NCBI GenBank assembly: GCA_031761875.1
Contig: CP134492.1
Location: 3,720,001 to 3,784,000, forward strand
Reading direction: 5' to 3'
Length of the DNA stretch: 64,000 nt
Origin: Bacillaceae bacterium IKA-2
GTDB taxonomy: Bacteria; Bacillota; Bacilli; Bacillales; Anaerobacillaceae
The notes beneath the pieces were generated by a model. That model worked only from the letters and a program-made list of their open reading frames with translations, was not told the DNA's origin and did not search any database. Position numbers and translations under genes: made by a program. Below are positions 1 through 9,650 of this stretch, piece after piece; positions within the stretch are counted from its first letter, which is position 1; the number at the start of each line of letters is the position of its first letter.

Positions 1-1183
1 TTGCCCTTAATAGACCTTCCAATTTCGTATTACCGATTTTAGCAGCGACGAATAGGTTAAGACCTACTGGTGGAGTAATAAAACCAATCGCTAAATTAAC
101 GATCATAATTATCCCAAAATGAACTAGGTCAATACCGAGAGCTTGGGCAATTGGTACGAGAATTGGTGTTAAAATGATAATCGCCGCCGCTGTTTCAAGG
201 AATATACCGACAACTAAAAGAAGTAAGTTAATAAGTAACAAGGCAACAATCCAATTATCCGTGAACCCGAGCATCGCTTCTGTTAATTGAGCAGGGATAC
301 GCTGTCGTGTCAAATAGTAGCCAAAAGCTGAGGCGCCAGCAATTATGAACATAATGACCGCTGATATAATTACAGCTGAATGTAGAGTTTCAATAAGCTG
401 TTTCCAACTAATTTCACGATAAATGAATACTCCAACAATTAAACCATACACAACAGCAACAACGGCAGCTTCGGTCGGTGTAAATATACCGCCATAAATA
501 CCCCCTAAAATGATCACTGGCATAAGTAGGGCTAAAAAAGCATCTTTAAACGCGAAAATAAACTCCCTAAAAGTATGACTTTCACCACCACCATACCCTT
601 TTATTATTGAAACAACATAAACGAAAATAATTAAAGTAACAACAACGAAAAGACCGGGGATAATTCCAGCAATAAATAAATCACTTATCGAAACACCTGC
701 TGCTACACCAAATAAAATCAGCGGTACACTGGGTGGAATCATAATTCCGATCGTTCCACCAGTTGCCTGAATCGCAGTTGCAAAATTTCGGTCATAACCT
801 TTTTTCACCATAACTGGAATTAACAGCGCTCCAACAGCAGCTGTCGTTGCTACGGCAGAACCAGAAATCGCTGCAAAAAAAGCACAAGAAACAACCGAAA
901 CAATTGCTAAACCTCCACGAACCCTTCCCACCATAACCTCAGCTAAGTGTATTAGTCGTTTAGATATGCCACCTGTTTCCATTAGTTTTCCTGCTAAAAT
1001 AAAAAATGGAATGGCCAAAAGCGGAAATGAATCTACTGAGTTAAACATTCTCTGAATGATTGCAACTAATGGTACGGAATCTTCAATCATAAAAACAAAT
1101 GAAGCTGATACTCCTAATGCAATCGCTATAGGTACGTTTATAAAAAACAAAATCATGATAGCTAAAAAAATGAATAAACCCAT
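1..1183 (-). CDS. dctM: TRAP transporter large permease DctM (3' end cut by window)
   Basis: Large membrane subunit of a tripartite ATP-independent periplasmic (TRAP) transporter, which uses an ion gradient to import organic acids delivered by the DctP protein. About 394 codons are present and the frame is still open at base 1; DctM proteins are usually near 425 residues, so roughly 30 are missing. The translation is a run of hydrophobic helices beginning MGLFIFLAIM, with family-typical segments such as FAAISGSAVATTAAVG, GGTIGIMIPPSVP and GGIYGGIFTPTEAA. The start ATG overlaps the dctQ stop (TAATG), which indicates translational coupling. Operon order is dctP-dctQ-dctM. The substrate cannot be read from the sequence; the adjacent 2-hydroxyacid oxidase suggests a hydroxy- or dicarboxylic acid. 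Confidence 0.93.
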   Translation of the reverse strand, partial: MGLFIFLAIMILFFINVPIAIALGVSASFVFMIEDSVPLVAIIQRMFNSVDSFPLLAIPFFILAGKLMETGGISKRLIHLAEVMVGRVRGGLAIVSVVSCAFFAAISGSAVATTAAVGALLIPVMVKKGYDRNFATAIQATGGTIGIMIPPSVPLILFGVAAGVSISDLFIAGIIPGLFVVVTLIIFVYVVSIIKGYGGGESHTFREFIFAFKDAFLALLMPVIILGGIYGGIFTPTEAAVVAVVYGLIVGVFIYREISWKQLIETLHSAVIISAVIMFIIAGASAFGYYLTRQRIPAQLTEAMLGFTDNWIVALLLINLLLLVVGIFLETAAAIIILTPILVPIAQALGIDLVHFGIIMIVNLAIGFITPPVGLNLFVAAKIGNTKLEGLLRA

Positions 1184-1659
1184 TACATTTCCTCCTTACC
1201 AATTACAAACAAGTACGTATGATAGATGTAATTTAACGTAAGTAAAAATCCACTTATTGGAATAACACTGTAAACATACCCCATTGGTAACCGCAGAACA
1301 GGAGAAAGTTGTGTCATAGATTGGCGTGCTAAGGCCATTCCTTCACTCATTAATATGTAAAAAAAATAAAAACAAATAATAGCGACAATAATCATAACCC
1401 CTTTTTGCAATATTAGAGGTAGTTTTTTCACAAAAAAATCAATACTTATGTGTCCCTTAAGCGAAGCAGCATAAGCCGCTCCTAAAAATGTTAACCAAAC
1501 GAGACTATATCGAGACAATTCTTCTGTCCATGCTAACGGTTGATTAATCACAAAACGAAACAACACTTGGCAAAAAACAGAAATTACGATTGTTACCATG
1601 AAAAGGATCAATACGTATTTAACAAAGCTGTTGATATAAAACAAGCCTTTACTTACCAT
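1183..1659 (-). CDS. dctQ: TRAP transporter small permease DctQ
   Basis: Small membrane subunit of the TRAP transporter, 158 residues with four predicted membrane helices, the usual DctQ size. Family features include a first helix after a short basic N-terminus, then WTEELSRYSLVWLTFLGAAY, a conserved DctQ block, and a loop with GHISIDFF. It lies between dctP and dctM, and its stop codon overlaps the dctM start by one base. The start at 1659 has a GGAGG-type ribosome site just upstream (GGGGAGGTCTTGAA). Confidence 0.9.
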   Translation of the reverse strand: MVSKGLFYINSFVKYVLILFMVTIVISVFCQVLFRFVINQPLAWTEELSRYSLVWLTFLGAAYAASLKGHISIDFFVKKLPLILQKGVMIIVAIICFYFFYILMSEGMALARQSMTQLSPVLRLPMGYVYSVIPISGFLLTLNYIYHTYLFVIGKEEM

Positions 1660-1733
1660 TTCAAGACCTCCCCACCATACTTCTTTATGTATAAATGATT
1701 GTAGAGAAGAGTCTCCTCTTCTCTACATCTTAA

Positions 1734-2765
1734 TTACTGTGCATCCAAAATACGGTTTAAAAATTCTTGATTTTCATAGCTGTCAAACACTGTAGAAATA
1801 GCGTTTCTAAACGGTTCAACATCGACGTCTTCAATAATTTCCATTCCTTGATCGCGAAGATTTTGTAATGATTCTTTTTCCATTTCGACGATAAGATCAC
1901 GTTCATAGGCACCAATTTTTTGACCTTCTTCAACGACGATATCAGCTAATTCTTTTGGTAACTTATCATATGTTGCTTGACTCATCATATAGATCGCAAC
2001 AGAATATACATGGCCTGTTAAAGACATATATTTTTGTTTAGCTTCAAAAAGGTTGAATTGATCAGCAACAATTGCTGGGTTTTCTTGGCCATCAACAACA
2101 CCTTGTTGAAGAGCTGTTAATGCTTCTGTCCAAGCCATCGGTGTAGGTTGTGCTCCAAGCGCTTCAAATGCCGCTAAATGAATCGCATTTTCTTGAGTCC
2201 GAAGCTTTAGACCTATTAAATCATCTGGAGTTTCAACAGGACGAATTCCGTTTGTAATATGACGGAAGCCATTTTCGCCCCATGAAAGTCCAATAATTCC
2301 TTGATTATTTAAAGCAGTAAGTAATTCATCACCAATCTCACTTTCTAATACTTTAACCGCTGCATCACGATCGTTGAATAAAAACGGTAAATCTAATACG
2401 CCAAGCTCTGCGACAAAGTTTGTTACTGGAGCAGTTGACGAAACAACTAAATCAACCGTTCCAAGCGATAAGCCCTCTGTTATCTCGCGCTCTGCACCAA
2501 TTTGACTAGCTGGGAACGTTTCAATAATGACACGTCCGTCTGTACGTTCTTCAACAATTTCAGCCATTTTTAGAAAAGCTAGTTCATACGGATGATCTGC
2601 TGGTAAAGAATGGGCAGCTTGAAGCTTATAAACAGTTGTATCTGCTGTATCTCCATTATCTGAGTTTCCCTCATTATTATTACCTTCATTACTAGCACCA
2701 CCACAAGCTGTTAATAAAGCCATTATTACGATTACTACTACTGCAAACCATTTTTTCAATTTCAT
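1734..2765 (-). CDS. dctP: TRAP transporter solute-binding lipoprotein DctP
   Basis: Extracytoplasmic solute receptor of the TRAP system, 343 residues. The N-terminus is a lipoprotein signal peptide ending in the lipobox LLTAC, with the lipidated Cys at residue 21 followed by a Gly/Ser/Asn-rich linker. The mature part shows DctP features: KLQAAHSLPADHPY near the start, then LKLRTQENAIHLAAFEALGAQPTPMAWTE-type text in the middle. The arginine in the LKLRTQ segment is the residue that binds the substrate carboxylate in this family. First gene of a dctP-dctQ-dctM operon, downstream of a FAD oxidase on the same strand. Confidence 0.94.
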   Translation of the reverse strand: MKLKKWFAVVVIVIMALLTACGGASNEGNNNEGNSDNGDTADTTVYKLQAAHSLPADHPYELAFLKMAEIVEERTDGRVIIETFPASQIGAEREITEGLSLGTVDLVVSSTAPVTNFVAELGVLDLPFLFNDRDAAVKVLESEIGDELLTALNNQGIIGLSWGENGFRHITNGIRPVETPDDLIGLKLRTQENAIHLAAFEALGAQPTPMAWTEALTALQQGVVDGQENPAIVADQFNLFEAKQKYMSLTGHVYSVAIYMMSQATYDKLPKELADIVVEEGQKIGAYERDLIVEMEKESLQNLRDQGMEIIEDVDVEPFRNAISTVFDSYENQEFLNRILDAQ

Positions 2766-2834
2766 TTCCCCCTTTTTTTTTTATGAAAAATTAGTAAGTT
2801 AAACCTTAACGTATTTTTACGATCGCCTCCTTTA

Positions 2835-4196
2835 CTAGATAAAGATTTTCCCTGGATTTAATATTCCTAACGGATCTAACGCCAACTTAACCTGCTTCAT
2901 TACATCATAAGCTGCCCCGTGTTCAAGCCTTTGATATTTCCCTTTTCCAAAGCCAACACCATGCTCACCTGTGCACGTTCCACCCCGTTCGAGAGCAAAT
3001 TTAACAATCGTTTCGTTCAATTCGTCTGCTTTTCTTTTTTCTTCTACATTATCTAAGTCTAACATCATTAAAATATGATAATTGCCATCACCTACATGAC
3101 CAACAATTGTGCCATCAAGTCCCGATTTTTCAAGAGCCTCTTTGCCATTCGAAATTGCATTCGCGAGTTCAGACAACGGTACACATACATCTGTTACCAT
3201 CATCTTTCTACCTGGAGCCCCGTGAATGAACGCATAAGCTAAATTATGACGAACTTCCCATAGCTGATGACGTTCTTTCGAGCCAGACTCAAAAAGAAAT
3301 TGACTACAATCATGGCTATTGACGATTTCCTGTGTGAATTCTAAATCTTGTTTTAAGCCAGCTTCATTTCCATGAAATTCTAAAAACAATGTCGGGACTT
3401 CTTCGTAAGTCAATTGAAAATATTTATTTACTTCTTTAACTGAACGGTCATCGACTAGTTCTACTCTAGCAATTGGAATTCCAGCCCTCAAAATGGCGGT
3501 TACAGCGTCGATCGCTGCAGTAATAGATGGGAATGTCGCCCGAGCTGCCATCACGGCTTCAGGAATACCATACAGTCGAAGTGTCAACTTAGTGATTATT
3601 CCAAGCGTTCCTTCTGAACCAACAAATAACCCATTTAAATGATAACCGGATGATGATTTTGCTGCTAAACTTCCTGTCCGGATAATTGTTCCATCTGCTA
3701 AAACTACTTCCATATCTCGGACTTGATCGCGCATAATACCATAACGTACAGAAGTTGTCCCACTAGCATTTGTCGCTGCCATCCCTCCAAGTGTTGCATC
3801 GGCCCCTGGATCGACTGAAAAAAACAAGCCGTATTTCTTTAAATCTTTATTTAATTGAGACCTTGTTACTCCTGGCTCGACCGTTACTAAAAAATCTCCT
3901 TCTCTAACTTCTAAAATTTGATTCATTTGTGATAAGTCCACGGTAATTCCCCCGTTTACTGGAATCACATGCCCCTCTAAGCTTGTCCCTAGTCCAAACG
4001 CGGTAACCGGAATCATATGGCTATGAGCATACTTCATAACCATGCTTACTTCGTCCGTACTCCTAGGAAAAACGACTACATCTGGCTTTTTCGGTTGATG
4101 GTATGATTCATCATGACTATGGCCACTAAGAATTGTTTCATTTATGGTAACTCGATCTTCTCCGATCAATTTTTTTAAATCTACTAATATATTCAT
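2835..4196 (-). CDS. FAD-binding 2-hydroxyacid oxidase/dehydrogenase (GlcD/D-lactate dehydrogenase family)
   Basis: Flavoprotein of the PCMH-type FAD oxidase family, which oxidises D-lactate, glycolate or similar 2-hydroxyacids to 2-oxoacids. With the ATG at 4196 it has 453 residues. That start is preceded by GGGGG at eight-base spacing; the alternative GTG at 4211 contains that ribosome site and is less likely. Visible features are an FAD/PP loop region (VPVTAFGLGTSLEGH-like), VGSEGTLGIIT, and the C-terminal HVGDGNYH and CTGEHGVGFGKG motifs of the GlcD C-domain. It is upstream of and co-directional with dctPQM, 69 bases from dctP, so the TRAP system probably imports its substrate. Whether the substrate is glycolate, D-lactate or another acid cannot be told from the sequence. 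Confidence 0.88.
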   Translation of the reverse strand: MNILVDLKKLIGEDRVTINETILSGHSHDESYHQPKKPDVVVFPRSTDEVSMVMKYAHSHMIPVTAFGLGTSLEGHVIPVNGGITVDLSQMNQILEVREGDFLVTVEPGVTRSQLNKDLKKYGLFFSVDPGADATLGGMAATNASGTTSVRYGIMRDQVRDMEVVLADGTIIRTGSLAAKSSSGYHLNGLFVGSEGTLGIITKLTLRLYGIPEAVMAARATFPSITAAIDAVTAILRAGIPIARVELVDDRSVKEVNKYFQLTYEEVPTLFLEFHGNEAGLKQDLEFTQEIVNSHDCSQFLFESGSKERHQLWEVRHNLAYAFIHGAPGRKMMVTDVCVPLSELANAISNGKEALEKSGLDGTIVGHVGDGNYHILMMLDLDNVEEKRKADELNETIVKFALERGGTCTGEHGVGFGKGKYQRLEHGAAYDVMKQVKLALDPLGILNPGKIFI

Positions 4197-4345
4197 TATT
4201 ACAGCCCCCACTAATTAGTAATACATAATCCTTCTCTAAAATACCAATAATTCAATCATTTAATAAGTCTCTTGATTCTATAGTTTTTTATCTTTTTAGT
4301 CAATTTGTTTCCTTCCTCAAAATAGCAATATTTCGCACAAAAAAA

Positions 4346-4395
4346 ACAAGCCACTATTCTTTCAGTAGAACTACTAGTGGCTATGCTTGATTTTT
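4346..4395 (-). terminator. Probable terminator downstream of pyc
   Basis: An eight-base inverted repeat, AGCCACTA/TAGTGGCT, is extended by CAAG/CTTG and followed on the minus strand by a run of eight T. It lies about 200 bases after the pyc stop. A T-run on the plus side (CTTGATTTTTTT) could make it bidirectional. Confidence 0.5.
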
Positions 4396-4401
4396 TTATA
4401 A

Positions 4402-4519
4402 GAATGAATTTCATAATACCAATAAGCTAGCCACATAAATCTACATCTAGTTGAAGCTTTTTTAATTCAACTAGATGTAGTATCTTAGTGGCACTGAATT
4501 TGAATTATGAAATTCATTC
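4402..4519. repeat. MITE-like dispersed repeat R1, copy 1 (long form, 118 bp)
   Basis: Perfect 16-base terminal inverted repeats GAATGAATTTCATAAT (4402-4417) and ATTATGAAATTCATTC (4504-4519) enclose an inner perfect 15-base inverted repeat CTACATCTAGTTGAA/TTCAACTAGATGTAG (4441-4455 and 4466-4480) and GCCAC/GTGGC arms. Related copies lie near 11927, 22900, 23679, 32051, 57265 and 63837. No coding capacity. Confidence 0.88.
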
Positions 4520-4595
4520 AAACAATTAAATTAATTTATATTTGGTAGGGAATAGCGAGAGAGCCGGTAATAATAAACCCTCTCTCTCAATCCTC

Positions 4596-7500
4596 TTATT
4601 CATGTTTAAGTTCAAGAAGTAAGTCACCTGTTTGAATTGAATCTCCACTTTGAACGTGAACTTGCTGGATAATTCCATCAAACGGTGCTTGTACGGTGGT
4701 TTCCATCTTCATTGCTTCTGTGATCATCAGATGGTTTCCTTTTTTCACCTTGTCGTTAGCGACGACAAGACTCTTGACTACCGTCCCTGGCATCGTTGCT
4801 CCGATATGGCTAGGATTCGCTTTATCTGCTTTTATTTTTGCAACAACCGTTGTTTCAACATTTTGGTCTTTAATAATGATTTCTCGTGGTTGACCATTTA
4901 ATTCAAAGTAATTAACACGTGTTCCATCACCTTGTGCTTCTCCAATCGAAACGAGCTTGACTATTAACGTTTTTCCTTGTTCAATTTCAACTTCAATTTC
5001 TTCGCCGAGGCGAAGTCCGTATAAAAATGTCGGCGTATCTAGAACGGACAGATCACCAAATTGCTCGAAGAAACGCTGGTGCTCTAAATAGACTTTAGGA
5101 TAAATCGCATAGGAAATCAGATCAAAATCAGTTACTTGACGATCAAGAGTTTCAAATAATTCTCCCTTGAGCGCTTCAAAATCAACTGCTGGAAGGTTTT
5201 CTCCTGGTCTTCCCGTAATCGCAACCCGGCCTTTTAAAATCGTCTCTTGAAGCTTTTTAGGGAAGCCTTGATAAGGTTGCCCTAAATAACCTTGGAAAAA
5301 CTCAACAACTGAATCGGGGAAATCTAAAGAATCTCCTCGGTCATAAATGTCCTCTTCAGTCAAATCATTTTGAACCATAAATAACGCCATATCACCAACA
5401 ATTTTTGATGAAGGTGTCACCTTGACAACATCTCCAAACAGATCATTGACGGTACGATACATTGTTTTGACTTCATCCCAACGACTTTTTAAGCCGACAG
5501 CTTTCGCCTGTTGTTGAAGATTACTATATTGTCCACCTGGCATTTCATGTTGGTACACTTCTGAGTGAGGGGCGACCATCCCACTTTCAAAACCTTGATA
5601 GTATTTACGCGTATCTTCCCAGAAAATACCTAGTTTTTCTAAGGCATCAATAGTTACGTTTGGCTGCCGCTCATTTCCTGCTAGGGCATAGTAAAGGGAA
5701 TTAGCACTTGGTTGCGAAGTAAGTCCGGCCATTGAACCTACTGCTACATCAACGATGTCTACACCTGCTTCAATCGCTTTGGCATACGTGTAAATTCCGT
5801 TTCCACTCGTATCGTGGGTGTGTAAGTGAATCGGGATCTCAATCGTTTCTTTAAGCGTCGATACGAGTCTGTAGGCCGCTTCAGGTTTTAACAAGCCAGC
5901 CATATCTTTAATCCCTAAAATATGAGCGCCACTCTGTTCTAATTCTTTAGCTAAGTTTTTATAATAAGTTAAGTCATATTTCGTCCGGCTCGGATCCAAA
6001 ATATCTCCTGTATAGCACATCGCAGCTTCAGCAATTTTCCCTGAATCACGAACGGCATCAATCGTTAACGTCATCCCTGGAACCCAGTTTAAACTATCAA
6101 AAATTCGGAATACGTCAATCCCAGCATCTGCTGATTTCGCTACAAATTCTTTGATTAAATTATCAGGATAATTCGTATAGCCGACCGCATTAGAAGAACG
6201 AAGTAACATTTGTAATAGTAGATTCGGCATCTGCTTTCTCAAGGTTAGGAGACGCTCCCACGGGTCTTCATGTAAAAATCTCATCGCCACATCAAAAGTA
6301 GCCCCGCCCCACATTTCAGAAGAAAAGAGATTCGGTAACATTCTCGCGGTTGGCTCAGCGATCCGTTTTAAATCATTCGTTCGAACGCGTGTTGCCAGAA
6401 GCGATTGGTGAGCATCGCGGAACGTTGTATCGGTTAACAATACTTCCTTTTGCTCTTTGACCCACTTCGCAACTCCTTCTGCGCCTCTCGCTTCTAAAAT
6501 TTGCTTTGTTCCAATCGGCATCGGCTCTAGTAAATTGATCTTCGGTACAATCGGACTATCAAAAATTGGTTTTTTCATTTTTTCTAAACCCGGATAACCA
6601 TTAATCGTCGTTTCTCCAATAAACGTAAGCATTTTCGTGCCCCGGTCTTTTAGCTTTGGAAAAACAAATAATTCTGGAGTTGTATCAATAAAAGAAGTAT
6701 TGTATTCACCTTTTAAGAATTTTTCGTGCTGAACAACTTTTTCCAAAAAAGCGATATTCGTTTTAATGCCACGGATTCTAAACTCTCGTAAATTCCTGAG
6801 CATTTTTGAGGCGGCATCTTCAAAACTTAATGCCCAAGTCGAAAGCTTGACCAAAAGAGAGTCATAATAAGGTGAAATCACCGAGCCTTGGAACCCATTC
6901 TCTGCATCTAGACGAACACCAAAACCTCCACCAGACCGATACACCATGATTTTCCCCGTGTCTGGCATAAAGTTATTGCTTGGATCTTCCGTCGTTACCC
7001 GCGATTGAATCGCAAATCCATGACAGAAAATTTTATCCTGAGACGGGATATTAAGTTTTTTACCCGCAAACTCTTCTCCATCAGCAATGTATAGTTGGGC
7101 CTGAACAATATCAATTCCTGTCACCATTTCGGTAATCGTATGCTCGACTTGGACACGCGGATTGACTTCAATAAAGAAAAATTCGCCACTAGCAGTCACG
7201 AGAAATTCAACGGTTCCCGCATTTATGTAGTTGACTTTTTCCATTAATTGAACGGCTGCTTGACATATTTTTTCACGGACTTCTACTGATAACGACACAC
7301 TTGGGGCAATTTCTACTACTTTTTGATGACGACGCTGAACAGAGCAGTCACGATCATAAAGATGGATGATCTTCCCTGTTGAGTCACCTAAAATTTGGAC
7401 CTCGATATGTTTGGGATTTTCAATAAATTTCTCGATATAAACTTCGTCATTTCCAAAAGCAGATTTAGCTTCACTTTTAGCACGATCATACGCTTCTCTA

Positions 7501-8048
7501 AGCTCTTCTTGAGTGCGGACAATTCTCATGCCGCGGCCCCCGCCACCTAATGAAGCTTTAATGATAAATGGAAACCCAGACTCACTTGCAAATGTTTCTA
7601 CTTCTTCAACCGTTTCTACCGGACCATCACTACCTGGGATAACGGGTAATCCAGCCTTGATTGCTTGCGTTCTAGCTTGGACTTTATCACCGAACATATG
7701 TAAATGCTCGCTTTTCGGACCGATAAAAATAATCCCTTCATCCTCACAGCGCCTTGCAAAGTGAATATTTTCAGAAAGAAAGCCGTAGCCAGGGTGAATC
7801 GCATCGACATCATTTCGTTTCGCAATTTCAATTATTCCATCAATATCTAAATAGGCATCGATTGGTTTTTTTCCTTCACCTACTAAATAGGCTTCATCTG
7901 CTTTATAGCGATGATAAGCACCTGTATCCTCTTTGGAATATAAAGCAACTGTTCGAATATGTAGTTCAGTACAAGCACGGAAAATACGAATGGCAATCTC
8001 ACCACGGTTCGCAACTAAAACTTTTTTTATATTGGTCAACTTATTCAT
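4596..8048 (-). CDS. pyc: Pyruvate carboxylase
   Basis: Biotin enzyme that carboxylates pyruvate to oxaloacetate using ATP and bicarbonate, refilling the TCA cycle. With the ATG at 8048, preceded by AGGAGG at ideal spacing, it has 1150 residues, close to B. subtilis PycA; the longer frame to 8117 has no ribosome site. Domains in order: biotin carboxylase (VLVANRGEIAIR at the start, glycine-rich GGGGRGMRIV ATP-grasp loop, EVNPRVQVEHT), carboxyltransferase (LLTDTTFRDAHQSLLATRVR, metal-binding HLHTHDTSG), and a C-terminal biotinyl domain with the acceptor lysine in TEAMKMET at about residue 1114. All parts are intact. It is transcribed away from the divergent CoA-transferase operon, with a 400-base gap between the start codons. 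Confidence 0.98.
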   Translation of the reverse strand: MNKLTNIKKVLVANRGEIAIRIFRACTELHIRTVALYSKEDTGAYHRYKADEAYLVGEGKKPIDAYLDIDGIIEIAKRNDVDAIHPGYGFLSENIHFARRCEDEGIIFIGPKSEHLHMFGDKVQARTQAIKAGLPVIPGSDGPVETVEEVETFASESGFPFIIKASLGGGGRGMRIVRTQEELREAYDRAKSEAKSAFGNDEVYIEKFIENPKHIEVQILGDSTGKIIHLYDRDCSVQRRHQKVVEIAPSVSLSVEVREKICQAAVQLMEKVNYINAGTVEFLVTASGEFFFIEVNPRVQVEHTITEMVTGIDIVQAQLYIADGEEFAGKKLNIPSQDKIFCHGFAIQSRVTTEDPSNNFMPDTGKIMVYRSGGGFGVRLDAENGFQGSVISPYYDSLLVKLSTWALSFEDAASKMLRNLREFRIRGIKTNIAFLEKVVQHEKFLKGEYNTSFIDTTPELFVFPKLKDRGTKMLTFIGETTINGYPGLEKMKKPIFDSPIVPKINLLEPMPIGTKQILEARGAEGVAKWVKEQKEVLLTDTTFRDAHQSLLATRVRTNDLKRIAEPTARMLPNLFSSEMWGGATFDVAMRFLHEDPWERLLTLRKQMPNLLLQMLLRSSNAVGYTNYPDNLIKEFVAKSADAGIDVFRIFDSLNWVPGMTLTIDAVRDSGKIAEAAMCYTGDILDPSRTKYDLTYYKNLAKELEQSGAHILGIKDMAGLLKPEAAYRLVSTLKETIEIPIHLHTHDTSGNGIYTYAKAIEAGVDIVDVAVGSMAGLTSQPSANSLYYALAGNERQPNVTIDALEKLGIFWEDTRKYYQGFESGMVAPHSEVYQHEMPGGQYSNLQQQAKAVGLKSRWDEVKTMYRTVNDLFGDVVKVTPSSKIVGDMALFMVQNDLTEEDIYDRGDSLDFPDSVVEFFQGYLGQPYQGFPKKLQETILKGRVAITGRPGENLPAVDFEALKGELFETLDRQVTDFDLISYAIYPKVYLEHQRFFEQFGDLSVLDTPTFLYGLRLGEEIEVEIEQGKTLIVKLVSIGEAQGDGTRVNYFELNGQPREIIIKDQNVETTVVAKIKADKANPSHIGATMPGTVVKSLVVANDKVKKGNHLMITEAMKMETTVQAPFDGIIQQVHVQSGDSIQTGDLLLELKHE

Positions 8049-8272
8049 GGAAATCCTCCTAATAATGCTCTTATGAACTTTTATAATATCTGCTGAGGTG
8101 ACAAAATGTCCACTCAAAGAAACTTATTTCATATCATATCATGTATTAAATCAATATTAAAAGTAATTAAACAAAACAATTTGAATTTTTAAAAAAATTT
8201 TAACATTTTTGCTAACTTGCTTGTGCAATATCTACAAATACATTAAATAATCTAAATATTTAAACTTTTTAA

Positions 8273-8301
8273 TTGCAAATTTTGTTATAACCAGTTATTA
8301 T
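8273..8301 (+). promoter_or_regulatory. Putative promoter with operator in the spacer, CoA-transferase operon
   Basis: A -35-like TTGCAA (8273-8278) and a -10-like TATTAT (8296-8301) are 17 bases apart. The spacer holds the palindrome GTTATAAC (8284-8291), read on the minus strand as AACTGGTTATAACA. The same 13-base motif AASTGGTTATAAY lies in the oppA promoter (about 19730) and upstream of the second AtuA gene (20850). Inference: an operator of the GntR regulator encoded at 19992. Confidence 0.45.
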
Positions 8302-8448
8302 AATTACAAGTATATTGTTATATCAATCCGAATAATTTTACTATTTTTATAAAGTCTTGACAATTTAACCTTGAAAAAATTAGCGAGTTATTCGATAAAC
8401 ATGCTGCTGCTATTTTTATTCTTAATCTTCAAAAAAGGAGGAAAAAAA

Positions 8449-9636
8449 ATGTCTGGAACTTTGGAAGGCATTAAGGTACTTGACTTAACAAGGGTGTTAG
8501 CCGGACCCTATTGTACAATGATTCTCGGAGACTTAGGGGCTGATGTGATTAAAGTAGAGGCTCCTGGTGGAAGTGACGATACCCGAGCATGGGGGCCACC
8601 CTATACTGGCGGTGAAAGTGCCTATTATTTATGTGCTAATCGAAATAAGCGAGCCATTACATTAGACTTGAGGTCAGAGGATGGGAAGAATGTTTTAGAA
8701 AAGCTAATTAAACAATCGGACGTAATTATTGAAAACTTCAAACATGGGACGATGGAGAAATGGGGACTTGGTTATGAACAATTAAATACATTGAACCCAC
8801 AAATTGTCCATTGCTCAATTACTGGCTTTGGCCATGAAGGACCCTATAAAGATTTACCAGGTTATGACTTTATTATTCAAGCAATGAGTGGCTTAATGAG
8901 CATTACAGGAAGTGAAGAGTCTGGTCCTATGAAAGTAGGTGTGGCTATTTCAGATATTTTTACTGGCTTATATGCAGCAATCGGTATTCAAGCTGCATTA
9001 ATTGAGCGAAATCAATCGGGGATGGGGCAGAGTATTGATCTATCATTATTCGATTCGCAAATAAGTACTCTTGCTAATGTTGCAAGTAATTATTTAGTTT
9101 CAGAAAAAATACCGAAACGACTAGGTAATCAACATCCTAATATTGTTCCTTATCAATCGTTTGATACGTTAGATGGACAGATCGCTGTAGGTGTTGGAAA
9201 TGACGGTCAGTTTGTGAAGTTTATGAATGTAATAGGTCTTGCTGAATTAAGTAAAAATGAAAAGTATGCTACAAATCCAAAGCGGTTAGAAAATAGGAAA
9301 GAATTAGTTGAATTGATTTCAGGGCAAATGATTAAGAAAGATACCCAGTTTTGGATAACAAATCTTCGCCAGAACGGAATACCGTCTGGACCTATTAATA
9401 CGATTGCAGAAATGTTTGAAGATCCTCATGTGAAAACTAGTGGAATAGTTAAAGAGGTTGCCCACCCAACAGCTGGAACGATCAAACTTGTCGGAAGTCC
9501 ACTCAAACTCTCACGAACACCAACAGCAGTAAGAAAACATCCGCCGTTGGCTGGTGAGCATACTGAAGAAGTTCTAAAAGAAATTGGCTTAAGCAGTAAC
9601 GAAATATCTGAATTAAAAGAAAAAAATATTATTTAG
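8449..9636 (+). CDS. CaiB/BaiF family CoA-transferase
   Basis: Class III CoA-transferase, moving CoA from an acyl-CoA donor to a carboxylic acid. With the ATG at 8449 (AGGAGG seven to eight bases upstream) it has 395 residues; the upstream extension to 8371 is not preceded by a ribosome site. It begins LEGIKVLDLTRVLAGPYCTMILGDLGADVIKVE-like, the N-terminal Rossmann signature of the family. The Asp of AISDIFTG (residue 169) sits where formyl-CoA transferase has its catalytic aspartate. Eleven to fourteen bases separate it from the acyl-CoA dehydrogenase gene, so the two form an operon. That pairing fits activation of an imported acid to its CoA thioester followed by alpha,beta-oxidation. The substrate is unknown. 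Confidence 0.92.
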   Translation: MSGTLEGIKVLDLTRVLAGPYCTMILGDLGADVIKVEAPGGSDDTRAWGPPYTGGESAYYLCANRNKRAITLDLRSEDGKNVLEKLIKQSDVIIENFKHGTMEKWGLGYEQLNTLNPQIVHCSITGFGHEGPYKDLPGYDFIIQAMSGLMSITGSEESGPMKVGVAISDIFTGLYAAIGIQAALIERNQSGMGQSIDLSLFDSQISTLANVASNYLVSEKIPKRLGNQHPNIVPYQSFDTLDGQIAVGVGNDGQFVKFMNVIGLAELSKNEKYATNPKRLENRKELVELISGQMIKKDTQFWITNLRQNGIPSGPINTIAEMFEDPHVKTSGIVKEVAHPTAGTIKLVGSPLKLSRTPTAVRKHPPLAGEHTEEVLKEIGLSSNEISELKEKNII

Positions 9637-9650
9637 GAGGAAGACAATTG

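Larger units (their letters stand above)
4212..4595. other. Intergenic region with pyc-distal hairpins and a MITE-like repeat
   Basis: No gene is supported here. A hairpin with AGCCACTA/TAGTGGCT arms at about 4351-4386 is followed on the minus strand by TGTTTTTTTT and could end pyc transcription. A weaker GAGAGAG/CTCTCTC hairpin sits just after the pyc stop (4556-4590). The MITE-like repeat at 4402-4519 fills most of the rest. Confidence 0.6.

Noticed and set aside
7513-8062. Several frames opposite the pyruvate carboxylase gene
   Set aside because: Shadows of a strongly supported gene in other frames.
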